A stretch of 61,435 bases of DNA from Bacillota bacterium. Its GTDB lineage: Bacteria > Bacillota_I > Bacilli_A > Izemoplasmatales > Hujiaoplasmataceae. The notes under the pieces were generated by a model. The model had not been told where the DNA came from, did not search any database, and was given only the letters and a program-made list of their open reading frames with translations. The position numbers and the translations under genes are program-made. Below are positions 35,335 through 44,260 of the stretch, in pieces. Numbering within the stretch: the stretch's first letter is position 1; every line of letters starts with the position of its first letter. The stretch is taken from assembly GCA_018818595.1 (NCBI GenBank), contig JAHIRM010000018.1, positions 1 through 61,435 on the forward strand. Direction: 5' to 3'.

Positions 35335-35400
35335 AACTGGCTACCATCTTATCGAAGGCCCTATAGCTTTGCGTCACTAACTTTCGCTAGTTTTGCTATT
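35330..35400 (-). ncRNA. Cyclic di-GMP-I riboswitch aptamer (GEMM), copy 2
   Basis: Same elements as copy 1: AGCAAAA, the GAAA-capped hairpin, GACGCAAAGCTATAGGGCC and TGGTAGCCAGTTGCCG. The two aptamers differ at only one position in this part (TCTCATCG against TCTTATCG on the plus strand). It precedes the TasA-like/giant protein/phosphodiesterase operon. Confidence 0.9.
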
Positions 35401-35410
35401 TACAGAAGTT

Positions 35411-35439
35411 ATTATATAATTGAAATTAATTTTTGTCAA
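35411..35439 (-). promoter_or_regulatory. Consensus sigma-A promoter driving riboswitch 2
   Basis: TTGACA (35434-35439), 17 nt, TATAAT (35411-35416), both perfect. A second TTGACA sits 7 nt further upstream. Confidence 0.9.
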
Positions 35440-35575
35440 CTAAGATTGTCAATTTTTCCATAATTAATCTAAAAAAACAGCATCCAAATCCTTGTTTTTT
35501 TAAAAATTAATAAAATTTGAAATATTTTAGAGACTCAAATCCCTATAAGCTCATAAAATAATCACAATATTTTTG

Positions 35576-35604
35576 TTGTTTTTAAATGAAATTAATGATA
35601 TCAT
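35576..35604 (+). promoter_or_regulatory. Promoter of the second PrsA-like gene
   Basis: TTGTTT (35576-35581), 17 nt, TATCAT (35599-35604). It is divergent from the riboswitch-2 promoter; about 130 nt of AT-rich sequence between them shows no other element. Confidence 0.5.
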
Positions 35605-35636
35605 AGAGGTTGCAAATTTAATAAGGAGTGGAATCT

Positions 35637-38600
35637 ATGAAAAGCCTATTAACAAAGAAAGTCGTCATTGTATTTTCCGTTTTAATTGTAATAGTTCTAT
35701 CTGCTATCTTGCTTGCTTTTTTAACTGGATCAACAAATTATCCAGAAATCAGCGACCCAGATGGAATCTTTTATCAAACTACTGATGACGATGGAAATGT
35801 TCTTTATACAATAACAAATAAAGAATTATTTGAAGAAATCAAAACAAACGATGGTATCGAACAATTATTATTTATGGTTGATGCCTATTTACTCGAAGAT
35901 TATTTAAATGCTTTAACAACGGAACAAATTGAAGCAAAGTTGTTAGAACTTGAGTATGGTACATCTGATTTAGATGAAATCAATGCTCTTGAAGCCGATT
36001 TAAAACTTCAATATGAAACAGCTTATCAACAAAGCATTACTTTGGCAGGATATTTAAACAACGAAGAAGCTTACGCAAAAATCATTTTAGCGCGTGAAGA
36101 GTTTGTTCGCCATATAATCGACGTGAATGAAGAAATCACGGATTTAGCTGTCGCAAAAGAGTATGCTAATTACTATTTTGAAGACATAGACGCTCTTAAA
36201 ATTCGTTTTACTAGTTCAGAAGATGCAGCCTTTGTAATGAACAAAGTTAATCTTGTGGTTTACAACTTAACTAGTTTAAGAGAATACAGTGGTTTCATTT
36301 ACCAAACAGAATCTATTCTAGACCCTTTAGAAGGTGTCGTTGAAGCTTATAAAACGGTTACTCCATACTTTTTTGATCAAGATGAAAATATATTAAATCT
36401 AGATGAAGAAATTATTTATACGCTTGGGACAAATTCAATCTACACTGATTCAAGTGATGATGAATATGCAATTGATGAAACTGGAAACTTAGTAGACATC
36501 GCAGACGAAATCGTTATCGAAAATGATTTGTTATTTGATTCGGTCGAGACAGCGCAAGCTTACAAAGATGCAAACACCATTTATTACACCGTTTCTAAAG
36601 TGGATGCCTTTGACGAAAACGAAGACGCTGTTGTTACTGATGGAGCAGACGTTGTTCAATATACCATTGATTCTGATGGGAAAATATATGATCTATTATC
36701 TGTTGATGTTACTAGTACTACTGATTTAATTGTTAATAAAATTTATACACCTATCGAAGACGTTAATTCATTTACTTTAAACAACTCCATTGAATTAACC
36801 AATGCAGAAATCTTACTTAAATATATTGCAATGTACAATTATGTTTACGAAGTACAACGTGATTCATTACCAACAGACGCAACAGCTGATGAATTAATCG
36901 CTTTAAACAATGATTTTCTAATTCATAATTTTGATGAAGTTTCAGCGTACCAAGCTTCTCTTGCTACTTACATGTTTAGTACTCTAGACTTAAACGATGA
37001 AGATTTAAAACCATTTACCGTGACTCCTAAAAAATACGCTGCTTCAAGTGATAATGGCTATTATATGGTATATAAATTATCACAAGTTGATAAGGTTGAT
37101 GTTTTAGAAATCATGTTAGATTATATTGAAAACAATATCATTTTACCTTCACAAACCGTAGATAATTTAGAGCTTCCTGTTACAGGATGGTATAGTTCTA
37201 CTATTACTTGGTCTTCTGGAGACACAGCTATTATTTCAAATGCTGGAGTGGTTACTTTACCTGATGCGGATACAGAAGTTGAATTAACTTATACCATTAC
37301 CGCAAATAGTATCACAAGAACTGGAATTATTACTGTTAATGTTTTAACAGAAGGTACTACAAGCGAAGTGACTCAAAACACTTCAGACGAAGTGACATTC
37401 AAATCTTTATTAAATGATGACGCCTTATATCTTAGTCTATATAACGGACTAATTGAAGATATGGTTACCGGATCATCTTCTGATACAAATATTTCTTCTC
37501 GACTAGTTACATTAAGAGCGGATTATGGGTTTGTAATCTATGATCGTTATCTTGGACTAGATTACCAAGAAACAGATGCTACTTATGAGTTAAACGAAAA
37601 AGGAAATAAAGTGTTATTAGCTACCTTAACGGGTCGCCCAGGTAGTGAAGAAGCTGCCTTTGAAATCAGCGCAGATGATTTCTTCTCGTATACTCTTACA
37701 AAAAACGCTGCTCTTTATACGCTTTTTGCTTCTGAATACAAAGAACTTGTCGCATCTGATTATTTCACTGAAGTATTTGGCAGTGTGACAAACATTGAAA
37801 AAAACAAATCAGCTCGTATGCTTGAAATGTATGATTCCGTGCAATCCGCAAAAGATTACTACTCTTACTTACAATCACTTTATGCATCTTATGGATTGGC
37901 ATTTACCTATAATTCATTTGCTGATTACGCTTATTCTCAATACGGTACAAAAACGGAATACCAATTGCTTGAGTATTTTGTAGAAGGTGAACTTCAACCT
38001 TATTTGATTAACGAAGCTATTTCAGATTATGATTTGATTACATTACTTTATCCTACTGTTGAATCTTATTATCAAAACTATTTCTCTTTAAATGTAAGCC
38101 ATATCGTAATTTATCTTGATTTTAATGAAGATGGAACTCCAGATGATTTTATGGAATACATTGATAATTTAACAGCACTTGAAGCTGATGAATTTGAAAC
38201 ATTAAGAGCGGGATTAGAGTATGAAATTGATCAATACTTAGATGATGACACAAATAGTTTTACAACTCTTGTTTCTGATTTCCAAAATGCTTCACGGGAA
38301 GATGAAACATGGGGAGATTTTAAACAATATGGTTTTTTAATTCTAACAGAAGACTTAAATACCGTTGATGATGATGACGTATCTCATTCCTTACAATATA
38401 GCGGTACTTATGGAATTAAAGATACTTACGTTACTGAATACGTTGACGCTTTAATTGCTCTTTATCAAGCTTATCAATCAGACATTAACCAAGACGTTAC
38501 TGAATTGTATTCAAATGATGAAAACATTTCCATTGAAACAATCTTTGGTATTCACATTATCCTTGTTACACAAGGCGATGACTTTGATCATCCAACTGCT

Positions 38601-38996
38601 GCTTTTTCAGAAACAGATTCTCAAAATCCAATTTATTCTGTTGGGTCTGAAAACACAGAAGCAATTCCTTCAATGGAACAATTACAACTATACGCTGATT
38701 ATTTCTTCTATAGTACTGTTTATAATTTAACAGATGCAGATGTCGAATCAACGTATGGAATTACCATACCAAAAATTCCTGCAAGTGTTAACTCTACTCT
38801 AGAATTCTACTTTGGAGATTTACTTTCAAGCTTTTACGTTGTAGGAACGGTCAATGTTATTGTAGCAGATAAAATGGTAGATGGCAGTTTTGTTTCAACT
38901 GATTATTTAAATCTTACAAACGCCGAACTTCAAGCATCTCTTTTAGCAATAAGAACTGTATATTACGATGCTTTATACGGCCAATACGCTGACTAA
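35637..38996 (+). CDS. Large membrane-anchored PrsA/parvulin-like foldase with inserted Ig-like domain
   Basis: 1,119 residues from ATG 35637, after AAGGAG; the in-frame GTG at 35628 overlaps that site. One N-terminal helix (about 8-28), then an extracellular chain paralogous to the 880-residue protein at 4.2 kb. Shared features are the PDGIFYQ start, NDGIEQLLFMVDAYLLEDYL, the parvulin-like edges VSHIVIYLD (about 816) and FGIHIILV (about 968), and the acidic loop DFNEDGTPDD. It is longer because of an acidic insert (about 230-370) and an atrophied bacterial Ig-like domain (about 500-571; TITWSSGDTAIIS, GIITVNVL). Probably it helps fold surface proteins such as the giant protein read divergently from the same region; catalytic activity is uncertain. 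Confidence 0.65.
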   Translation: MKSLLTKKVVIVFSVLIVIVLSAILLAFLTGSTNYPEISDPDGIFYQTTDDDGNVLYTITNKELFEEIKTNDGIEQLLFMVDAYLLEDYLNALTTEQIEAKLLELEYGTSDLDEINALEADLKLQYETAYQQSITLAGYLNNEEAYAKIILAREEFVRHIIDVNEEITDLAVAKEYANYYFEDIDALKIRFTSSEDAAFVMNKVNLVVYNLTSLREYSGFIYQTESILDPLEGVVEAYKTVTPYFFDQDENILNLDEEIIYTLGTNSIYTDSSDDEYAIDETGNLVDIADEIVIENDLLFDSVETAQAYKDANTIYYTVSKVDAFDENEDAVVTDGADVVQYTIDSDGKIYDLLSVDVTSTTDLIVNKIYTPIEDVNSFTLNNSIELTNAEILLKYIAMYNYVYEVQRDSLPTDATADELIALNNDFLIHNFDEVSAYQASLATYMFSTLDLNDEDLKPFTVTPKKYAASSDNGYYMVYKLSQVDKVDVLEIMLDYIENNIILPSQTVDNLELPVTGWYSSTITWSSGDTAIISNAGVVTLPDADTEVELTYTITANSITRTGIITVNVLTEGTTSEVTQNTSDEVTFKSLLNDDALYLSLYNGLIEDMVTGSSSDTNISSRLVTLRADYGFVIYDRYLGLDYQETDATYELNEKGNKVLLATLTGRPGSEEAAFEISADDFFSYTLTKNAALYTLFASEYKELVASDYFTEVFGSVTNIEKNKSARMLEMYDSVQSAKDYYSYLQSLYASYGLAFTYNSFADYAYSQYGTKTEYQLLEYFVEGELQPYLINEAISDYDLITLLYPTVESYYQNYFSLNVSHIVIYLDFNEDGTPDDFMEYIDNLTALEADEFETLRAGLEYEIDQYLDDDTNSFTTLVSDFQNASREDETWGDFKQYGFLILTEDLNTVDDDDVSHSLQYSGTYGIKDTYVTEYVDALIALYQAYQSDINQDVTELYSNDENISIETIFGIHIILVTQGDDFDHPTAAFSETDSQNPIYSVGSENTEAIPSMEQLQLYADYFFYSTVYNLTDADVESTYGITIPKIPASVNSTLEFYFGDLLSSFYVVGTVNVIVADKMVDGSFVSTDYLNLTNAELQASLLAIRTVYYDALYGQYAD

Positions 38997-39017
38997 TACT
39001 TTAAAAGTTATATAAAA

Positions 39018-39049
39018 AAAACAGAAACTATTCAATAGTTTCTGTTTTT
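39018..39049. terminator. Intrinsic terminator between convergent foldase and yhaM genes
   Basis: Stem ACAGAAACTATT/AATAGTTTCTGT, followed by TTTT on the plus strand and by TTTTTTT on the minus strand (complement of the A tract), so it can serve both directions. Confidence 0.8.
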
Positions 39050-39084
39050 GTTTTCCTCTTGAATCGAATAAAAATAAGTCGTCC

Positions 39085-40014
39085 TTACTCTTGTGATAAT
39101 TTGTGCTTATAGTATCTTTCTCGTTCTAAAACGCCAATAGAAGCTGTTAAATCTCCTTGTTTTACTAAATCTAATTCTTCTCCTAGCACACAAACCTTGG
39201 AATCAATATTATCAATAAAATGAATAATTAGAGCTTCCGCAATGTTTGGTTTTTTAGGGGAACCAAAATTGCCATAATAATGATGACTTATAATAATATG
39301 TTGAAGTAACATCGTTTCTTCATCGTTTTCGTATCCTAATTCTTTTGCGGTGATGGCAATTAAATTGGCACCTAATGTAATATGTCCAATCAATCTGCCT
39401 TGAATAGTATACTCACTGCCTTCATAGGAATCAAATTCTTTAATCTTACAGACATCATGTAAAATGATACCAGAATAGATTAAGTCTTGATTTAAGAACG
39501 GATAAACCTTTATGAACCCATCCGCAAGTTCAAGCATCGAATACGTGTGATATGCCAATCCAGAAATATATGCATGATGAAATTTAGTCGCAGCGGGATA
39601 TAAATAAAAATCATCTGCGTGGTCTAAGTAAATTTTCTCTGTAATGGCTTTGAGGATGGGATTCGAAATAAAAGACAATTTATCTTCAATTCTTTTGCGG
39701 ATAACCGATAAATTAATCGGAGCGTAGTGATAAAAAGCTCTCATTAATTTTTCTTTTACATCATCAGATAAATCCATTTCTCCAATAATAGTAAAGTCGT
39801 TAGCCATTAAGTGAATTTTCTCTTTAAATAAAACTGCTTCCGTTTTAAAAAAGTAAATTTTGTTTAGGGAGATGTCTTCTCCTTCTTTGATTCTCACAAT
39901 AACATTTTCGTTATCTGCGCTTGTTACATTACAAGCAAAAGAATCATAAGTAGAAGTGTTAATTTGATCAACTTTTCCAAAAAATTCGTACGTTTGACCA
40001 ATTTCAATGTTCAA
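39085..40014 (-). CDS. yhaM: YhaM-type 3'-5' exoribonuclease (OB-fold plus HD domain)
   Basis: About 309 residues. An N-terminal OB-fold nucleic-acid-binding part (about 1-95) precedes an HD phosphohydrolase domain with KFHHAYISGLAYHTYSM, ILHDVCKI and an ISHHYYG histidine pair. This is the YhaM/CBF1 family, which degrades RNA, and single-stranded DNA in vitro, from the 3' end. The start codon is uncertain. I prefer TTG 40014, spaced correctly from GCGAGTGA; GTG 40023, overlapping the pullulanase stop codon, is an alternative. The gene follows pulA almost without a gap, so it is probably translated from the same mRNA. Confidence 0.9.
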   Translation of the reverse strand: MNIEIGQTYEFFGKVDQINTSTYDSFACNVTSADNENVIVRIKEGEDISLNKIYFFKTEAVLFKEKIHLMANDFTIIGEMDLSDDVKEKLMRAFYHYAPINLSVIRKRIEDKLSFISNPILKAITEKIYLDHADDFYLYPAATKFHHAYISGLAYHTYSMLELADGFIKVYPFLNQDLIYSGIILHDVCKIKEFDSYEGSEYTIQGRLIGHITLGANLIAITAKELGYENDEETMLLQHIIISHHYYGNFGSPKKPNIAEALIIHFIDNIDSKVCVLGEELDLVKQGDLTASIGVLERERYYKHKLSQE

Positions 40015-40019
40015 TAGAA

Positions 40020-42113
40020 TCACTCGCTTTCTTTTTGGAAGATATAGGTTCCAATGTCCTTTAAAGTAAAACAACATTCTTCAGATTTTTCGGATTTTGA
40101 AGAAGATGAAATGAATAAATGGTATCCTTCCGGAATGATAATTGTTTCATCATCTATCGTAGGCTTAAAGATTAAAATGAGATTTGCATCGTCATTTAAA
40201 TGCATCATAATGGACTTACTACCCAAAACGATGACTTCAACGTGTTGAGTTAATTCTGAGCTTGATTTTAATTTAAAGCAACTATATGTCTTTCTTAATT
40301 GTATGAGTTGCTTAAAATACTCGATGTCTAAATAATTTTCATCTACTAATTTCCAATCAATCAAATTAATTTCATCGCTGGAAATATATGAATTTTCATT
40401 TCCTTTTTTTGTACGATAAAATTCTTGGCCTGAATGAATAAATGGAACTCCTTGTGATAAAATAACAAAGGAAGTTGCCAGTTTTTGCCATTTCTTAATT
40501 AAAGAAATGTCTTTGGTTAGATGAAATGCTTTATCAAAAAAAGTTAAATTATCGTGACACTCCACATAGTTAATTGATTGAGTAGTGTATTTGAATAAAT
40601 AGCGATTCATTGCGCTTCCAAGTAACATTTCTTTGATAATATCCACATTTTGTACATTTCCCATGGAGTAACCTTTATCTTTTGGCAAAAAAGTAGCTCC
40701 TTTAATTGTTTCTCGAAACGTATCGTTAAAGAATCCAATGGTATGAATTACATTCTTGTTTTTCATATGAGCCATTCGGTCCGCAAGATTCGAAGAATAC
40801 ATCTTCCATCCTTCTCCATACACAATTATATGTTTGCTTATGGAGTGAAGCTCTTGACGAAGTTCATTCATGGTTTCTACATCAATTAATCCCATCAAAT
40901 CAAAACGAAAGCCATCGATATGATATTCGTTTACCCAGTATAAAACAGATTCAATAATTAATTTTCGAATCATTTTTCTGTCGGTTGCTAAATCATTTTT
41001 ACATCCAGATACATTGGTGTAAATTCCGTCTCTATCTACATGGTAAGAATATCCTGGCACCAGTAATTCATAAGAAAACGTTGCCGCATCAAACACATGA
41101 TTAAATACAACATCCATGACTACGTTTATGTTTTCTTTATGCAAAGCATCAATCATCTGTCTTAATTCATTGATTCTAGCATAGGGATCGTCTGGATTAG
41201 TAGAATACCATCCTTCTGGAACGTTATATTGTTGGGGATTATATCCCCAGTTATAGGTCGTACTTTGATTTAATTCATCGACTCCATCAAAATCAAAGAT
41301 TGGCATTAATTGAACGTGAGTGATGCCTATTGATTTTAGATAATCAAATCCCGCTGGATTTCCTTCTAAAGTTTTGATTCCTTTTTCAATAACTCCTAAA
41401 AATTTCCCTTTGTGTTGAAAATTCATTTTCGGATCAATCGTAAAATCTCGAACATTCATTTCATAAAGAATGGCGTCAAGTGGATCTCCTGAAAAAGAGG
41501 TGCTATACTTCATTGGAAACAATTTTGATTTATCAATAACATAGCTATACTCCCCAAAAGCAGTGGATGAAATAGCATAAGGATCAGAAACTATTTGTTC
41601 TTTTCCATTAACTAAAGCCAAAAAGCGATAACGATATTTTTCTAAATCCCCCATAACAAGAATTCGCCACACTCCAGAATTAGTGTAAAGCATGTCAATC
41701 ATTAATGTTTCGTTTTGTGGGTTAAGAAGCTCTAATTTAACGGATTTTGCAACAGGTGTCCAAATTTTAAACTTCGTTGATTCAGCCGTATACGTAAAAC
41801 CTAAATCGGTTTTCTTATACCGATAGATATTATCGAATAACTCGGTTCGAACAATTTTGCCAGTATAGAGTTCGGATTGTTCTAATTCTTCGTTTTCAAC
41901 ATAATAGGTCTTACCTAAATCAATATAGGCATCAAAAGAACAAATGAGTTTTACTTCAACGCCTAAATTCAATTTTTGCCGAATGGTTAATTCAATCCAT
42001 TCATCATTTCCAACTAATCGGTAATGATTGTTATCCCTATAATTCTTTAAAGGAATGATAATGGTTAATTCATCAAAATTATCTAAATAGGAATAAAAAG
42101 TTCTAAGGTCCAT
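40020..42113 (-). CDS. pulA: Type I pullulanase (GH13 debranching enzyme)
   Basis: 697 residues with no signal peptide, so cytoplasmic. A small N-terminal domain is followed by a CBM48-like domain (KFKIWTPVAKSVKLEL) and the GH13 barrel. Diagnostic YNWGYNPQQYNVPEG marks type I pullulanases. The catalytic trio is visible: nucleophile Asp in DGFRFDLMG, acid/base Glu in VYGEGW and the stabilising Asp in ECHDNLTF. It hydrolyses alpha-1,6 links in glycogen, pullulan or limit dextrins. It is in a tight cluster cca-pulA-yhaM (gaps of a few bases). Together with the glycogen debranching enzyme at 52-54 kb it implies glycogen or maltodextrin use. Confidence 0.95.
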   Translation of the reverse strand: MDLRTFYSYLDNFDELTIIIPLKNYRDNNHYRLVGNDEWIELTIRQKLNLGVEVKLICSFDAYIDLGKTYYVENEELEQSELYTGKIVRTELFDNIYRYKKTDLGFTYTAESTKFKIWTPVAKSVKLELLNPQNETLMIDMLYTNSGVWRILVMGDLEKYRYRFLALVNGKEQIVSDPYAISSTAFGEYSYVIDKSKLFPMKYSTSFSGDPLDAILYEMNVRDFTIDPKMNFQHKGKFLGVIEKGIKTLEGNPAGFDYLKSIGITHVQLMPIFDFDGVDELNQSTTYNWGYNPQQYNVPEGWYSTNPDDPYARINELRQMIDALHKENINVVMDVVFNHVFDAATFSYELLVPGYSYHVDRDGIYTNVSGCKNDLATDRKMIRKLIIESVLYWVNEYHIDGFRFDLMGLIDVETMNELRQELHSISKHIIVYGEGWKMYSSNLADRMAHMKNKNVIHTIGFFNDTFRETIKGATFLPKDKGYSMGNVQNVDIIKEMLLGSAMNRYLFKYTTQSINYVECHDNLTFFDKAFHLTKDISLIKKWQKLATSFVILSQGVPFIHSGQEFYRTKKGNENSYISSDEINLIDWKLVDENYLDIEYFKQLIQLRKTYSCFKLKSSSELTQHVEVIVLGSKSIMMHLNDDANLILIFKPTIDDETIIIPEGYHLFISSSSKSEKSEECCFTLKDIGTYIFQKESE

Positions 42114-42115
42114 GT

Positions 42116-43300
42116 TTATTCCGTCCTATCTTTTTGCATTTGAATGAAATGTAAAGCTAATTCTTTTAACGTATCATAGTCATTTGGTATTTCTAATGTG
42201 ATGACCTTATAAGTAAGTTCATCGATGATGTCTCCTATAATTCTTGCGTCTTTTAAAGAAGTCAATTCTAGAATATCTTGTCCTTTAAAAGCTAAATCAC
42301 AGGTTTGATGAATTGGCATTTTGTTATAAAGGGATAAAATGAAAGCTTCTTGGTTGTTTTGTGGATTTAAAGAAGCGTTTACTTTATTTGCCATCAAACA
42401 TAAATCGAGCCCATTACTATAAACAATTAGTTCGTTAAAAGAATCATTCTTTGTGACTTCTACTAATTCAATCATCCGGTTAATAATTGCTTTATCTTTA
42501 TTAGAAAAACGCCATTTATCGCTAATTTCCATACCATTTAGATAGAAACACAAAGCAAAAAATTCTAAAATATTTAAATCTATTTTTGTTTGCTTTGAAA
42601 GAAAATTGATTCCTTGTAGTAGGTCAGGAAAGTTTTCTTTTACAAGTGACTTGTTCATCCATTGGAGTGCTTTTAACGCAAAAGGATATTCGATGATTTT
42701 TCTAAATTCTTGGAGAATTCTTTCGTTTGAAATTTTAGAAAGCAAAGAATAATTCTTTTCAATACTTTGAAATGTTTTTTCTTCTATATCAAAATCTAGT
42801 TTGCTAATGAACCGAAAGGCTCTTAACATTCGCAATGCATCTTCATAAAAACGAGTATCTGGATTTCCTATGGCTCTTATCAGTTTTAGTTTTAAATCTC
42901 TTTTTCCATCAAACAAATCGATGATTTGTTTTTCTTGGTCCATAGCAAGTGCGTTTATTGTAAAATCTCTTCTTTTTAGATCTTCTTCGATTGTTTTAGA
43001 AAAAGTAATCTGTTTTGGATGTCGATGATTTGAATAAACTCCCTCAGAGCGAAAAGTAGTAACTTCAAAAGCAAAGTCATCTTCAAATACCGTAATGGTT
43101 CCATACTTAATGCCAGTGTCTCTTGTTTTCTTAAAATATGATTTTACAAGTTTTGGCGATGCATCGGTAGTAATATCAATATCATTTACAGGTAGTCCTA
43201 ATAAAAAATCACGAACAAAACCACCTACAAAATAGGCAAAATGTCCGTGTCCTGTTAAAATAGATAGTACTTTATTTCCTGTTTTTACGTATAAACTCAT
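42116..43300 (-). CDS. cca: CCA tRNA nucleotidyltransferase / poly(A) polymerase family
   Basis: 394 residues. The class II nucleotidyltransferase core is clear: GGFVRDFLLG and the metal-binding DIDITTDA pair, followed by RRDFTINALAMD and RMLRAFRF in the neck. It adds or repairs the CCA end of tRNAs. The C-terminal helical half is poorly conserved, as usual. The ribosome binding site AGGTGAT and the TGATATAAT promoter lie in one arm of a 21-bp inverted repeat shared with the divergent yigZ gene. First gene of the cca-pulA-yhaM cluster. Confidence 0.92.
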   Translation of the reverse strand: MSLYVKTGNKVLSILTGHGHFAYFVGGFVRDFLLGLPVNDIDITTDASPKLVKSYFKKTRDTGIKYGTITVFEDDFAFEVTTFRSEGVYSNHRHPKQITFSKTIEEDLKRRDFTINALAMDQEKQIIDLFDGKRDLKLKLIRAIGNPDTRFYEDALRMLRAFRFISKLDFDIEEKTFQSIEKNYSLLSKISNERILQEFRKIIEYPFALKALQWMNKSLVKENFPDLLQGINFLSKQTKIDLNILEFFALCFYLNGMEISDKWRFSNKDKAIINRMIELVEVTKNDSFNELIVYSNGLDLCLMANKVNASLNPQNNQEAFILSLYNKMPIHQTCDLAFKGQDILELTSLKDARIIGDIIDELTYKVITLEIPNDYDTLKELALHFIQMQKDRTE

Positions 43301-43305
43301 GATAA

Positions 43306-43385
43306 ATCACCTAATTTATTATATCATATCCTAACTTATTATTCTATCAAAATCAATTCTTGCGTGATATAATAAATTAGGTGAT
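43306..43385. promoter_or_regulatory. Mirror-image divergent promoters for cca and yigZ
   Basis: A perfect 21-bp inverted repeat (43306-43326 and 43365-43385). Each arm reads outward as TGATATAATAAATTAGGTGA plus T, that is, an extended -10 box followed by the ribosome binding site of the gene it faces. The 38-nt centre holds no clear -35 boxes. Confidence 0.7.
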
Positions 43386-43389
43386 AATT

Positions 43390-44001
43390 ATGCGCTCTAT
43401 AAAAGAATTTGTTTCTTCAGACATCGAAATTCAAAAATCAAAATTCATTTGTTGTTTCATTCCAGTGTCAAATGAAGAAGATGTTTCAAAAGCTCTTTTG
43501 GATATACGCATTTTATACCCAGGAGGAAACCACTACTGCTTTGCCTATATTTTAGGGGACACTGGCTTAATTCAAAGAGCAAGTGATGATAAAGAACCAA
43601 GCAAAACAGCAGGAATTCCTATTTTAGAAATTTTAAAGAAGAATGACTTGACAAATCTAATCGCAATCGTCATTCGCCATTTTGGAGGCACAAAACTTGG
43701 CGCTTCAGGACTCATTCGTGCTTATGCAAAAGTAACAAAACTTTGTGTTGAAAAGGCAACTCTAACATATAAAAACACTTTTTATCATTGCAAAGTTCAA
43801 ATTGATTATTTATATGTTGGATTACTTGAAAACAAACTAAGGGAACTAACAGAAATGTTAGAAATCAACTATTTAAAATCAGTTGAATATCACTTTAACA
43901 TCAACGCAGATCAATTTTCTTTCTTAGAAGAACAAATCAGTAAAGACACAAGTTATCTTTCAAAAATAGAAATATTAAATACTTTTACGAAATATCTTTA
44001 A
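43390..44001 (+). CDS. yigZ: YigZ/IMPACT family protein
   Basis: 203 residues from ATG 43390, which AGGTGAT precedes by 5 nt. The conserved N-terminal UPF0029/IMPACT domain contains KSKFICCF, GGNHYCFAYILGD, SDDKEPSKTAG and IRHFGGTKLGASGLIRAY. A C-terminal ferredoxin-like DUF1949 domain follows. The biochemical role is not settled; eukaryotic IMPACT is a translation-control factor, and YigZ genes are widespread and usually single. It is monocistronic with a terminator right after the stop codon. Confidence 0.9.
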   Translation: MRSIKEFVSSDIEIQKSKFICCFIPVSNEEDVSKALLDIRILYPGGNHYCFAYILGDTGLIQRASDDKEPSKTAGIPILEILKKNDLTNLIAIVIRHFGGTKLGASGLIRAYAKVTKLCVEKATLTYKNTFYHCKVQIDYLYVGLLENKLRELTEMLEINYLKSVEYHFNINADQFSFLEEQISKDTSYLSKIEILNTFTKYL

Positions 44002-44005
44002 AAGG

Positions 44006-44030
44006 AACATTGCAAAATTGCAATGTTTTT
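44006..44030 (+). terminator. Intrinsic terminator of yigZ
   Basis: Stem AACATTGCAA/TTGCAATGTT, then TTTC; it starts 5 nt after the stop codon. Confidence 0.8.
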
Positions 44031-44033
44031 CTT

Positions 44034-44255
44034 TTAAAACAGACTATTTAATTGCTCAAATAGAGATATAAAGACATCCACAAACAAATACCCTAAAATA
44101 ATTGAAATGACGATAAATAAAAAACGAATCTGGTCACTTGAGTTTGGTTTGAAGATTTTAGATAACTCTACTGATTGCATGGCCTTATACACAAAAATAG
44201 TTGCGACAAAAAACAAAATGATTCTTGATATAATAAATACACTAGGATCTAACAT
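44034..44255 (-). CDS. DUF1146 (YwzB-like) small membrane protein
   Basis: 73 residues with two membrane helices (about 6-27 and 45-68) separated by a basic loop. The segment SDQIRFLFIVISIILGYL matches DUF1146/YwzB, a small family in Bacillota often found near ATP synthase genes and of unknown function. Here it is instead downstream of the NusG_II protein (5-nt gap) and must be co-transcribed with it. GGAGTGAT is its ribosome binding site. Confidence 0.75.
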   Translation of the reverse strand: MLDPSVFIISRIILFFVATIFVYKAMQSVELSKIFKPNSSDQIRFLFIVISIILGYLFVDVFISLFEQLNSLF

Positions 44256-44260
44256 TTATA

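Noticed and set aside
38455-38751. Frames of 60-90 codons on both strands inside the 1,119-residue foldase gene
   Set aside because: Shadow frames with biased composition inside a clear long gene; no start signals.
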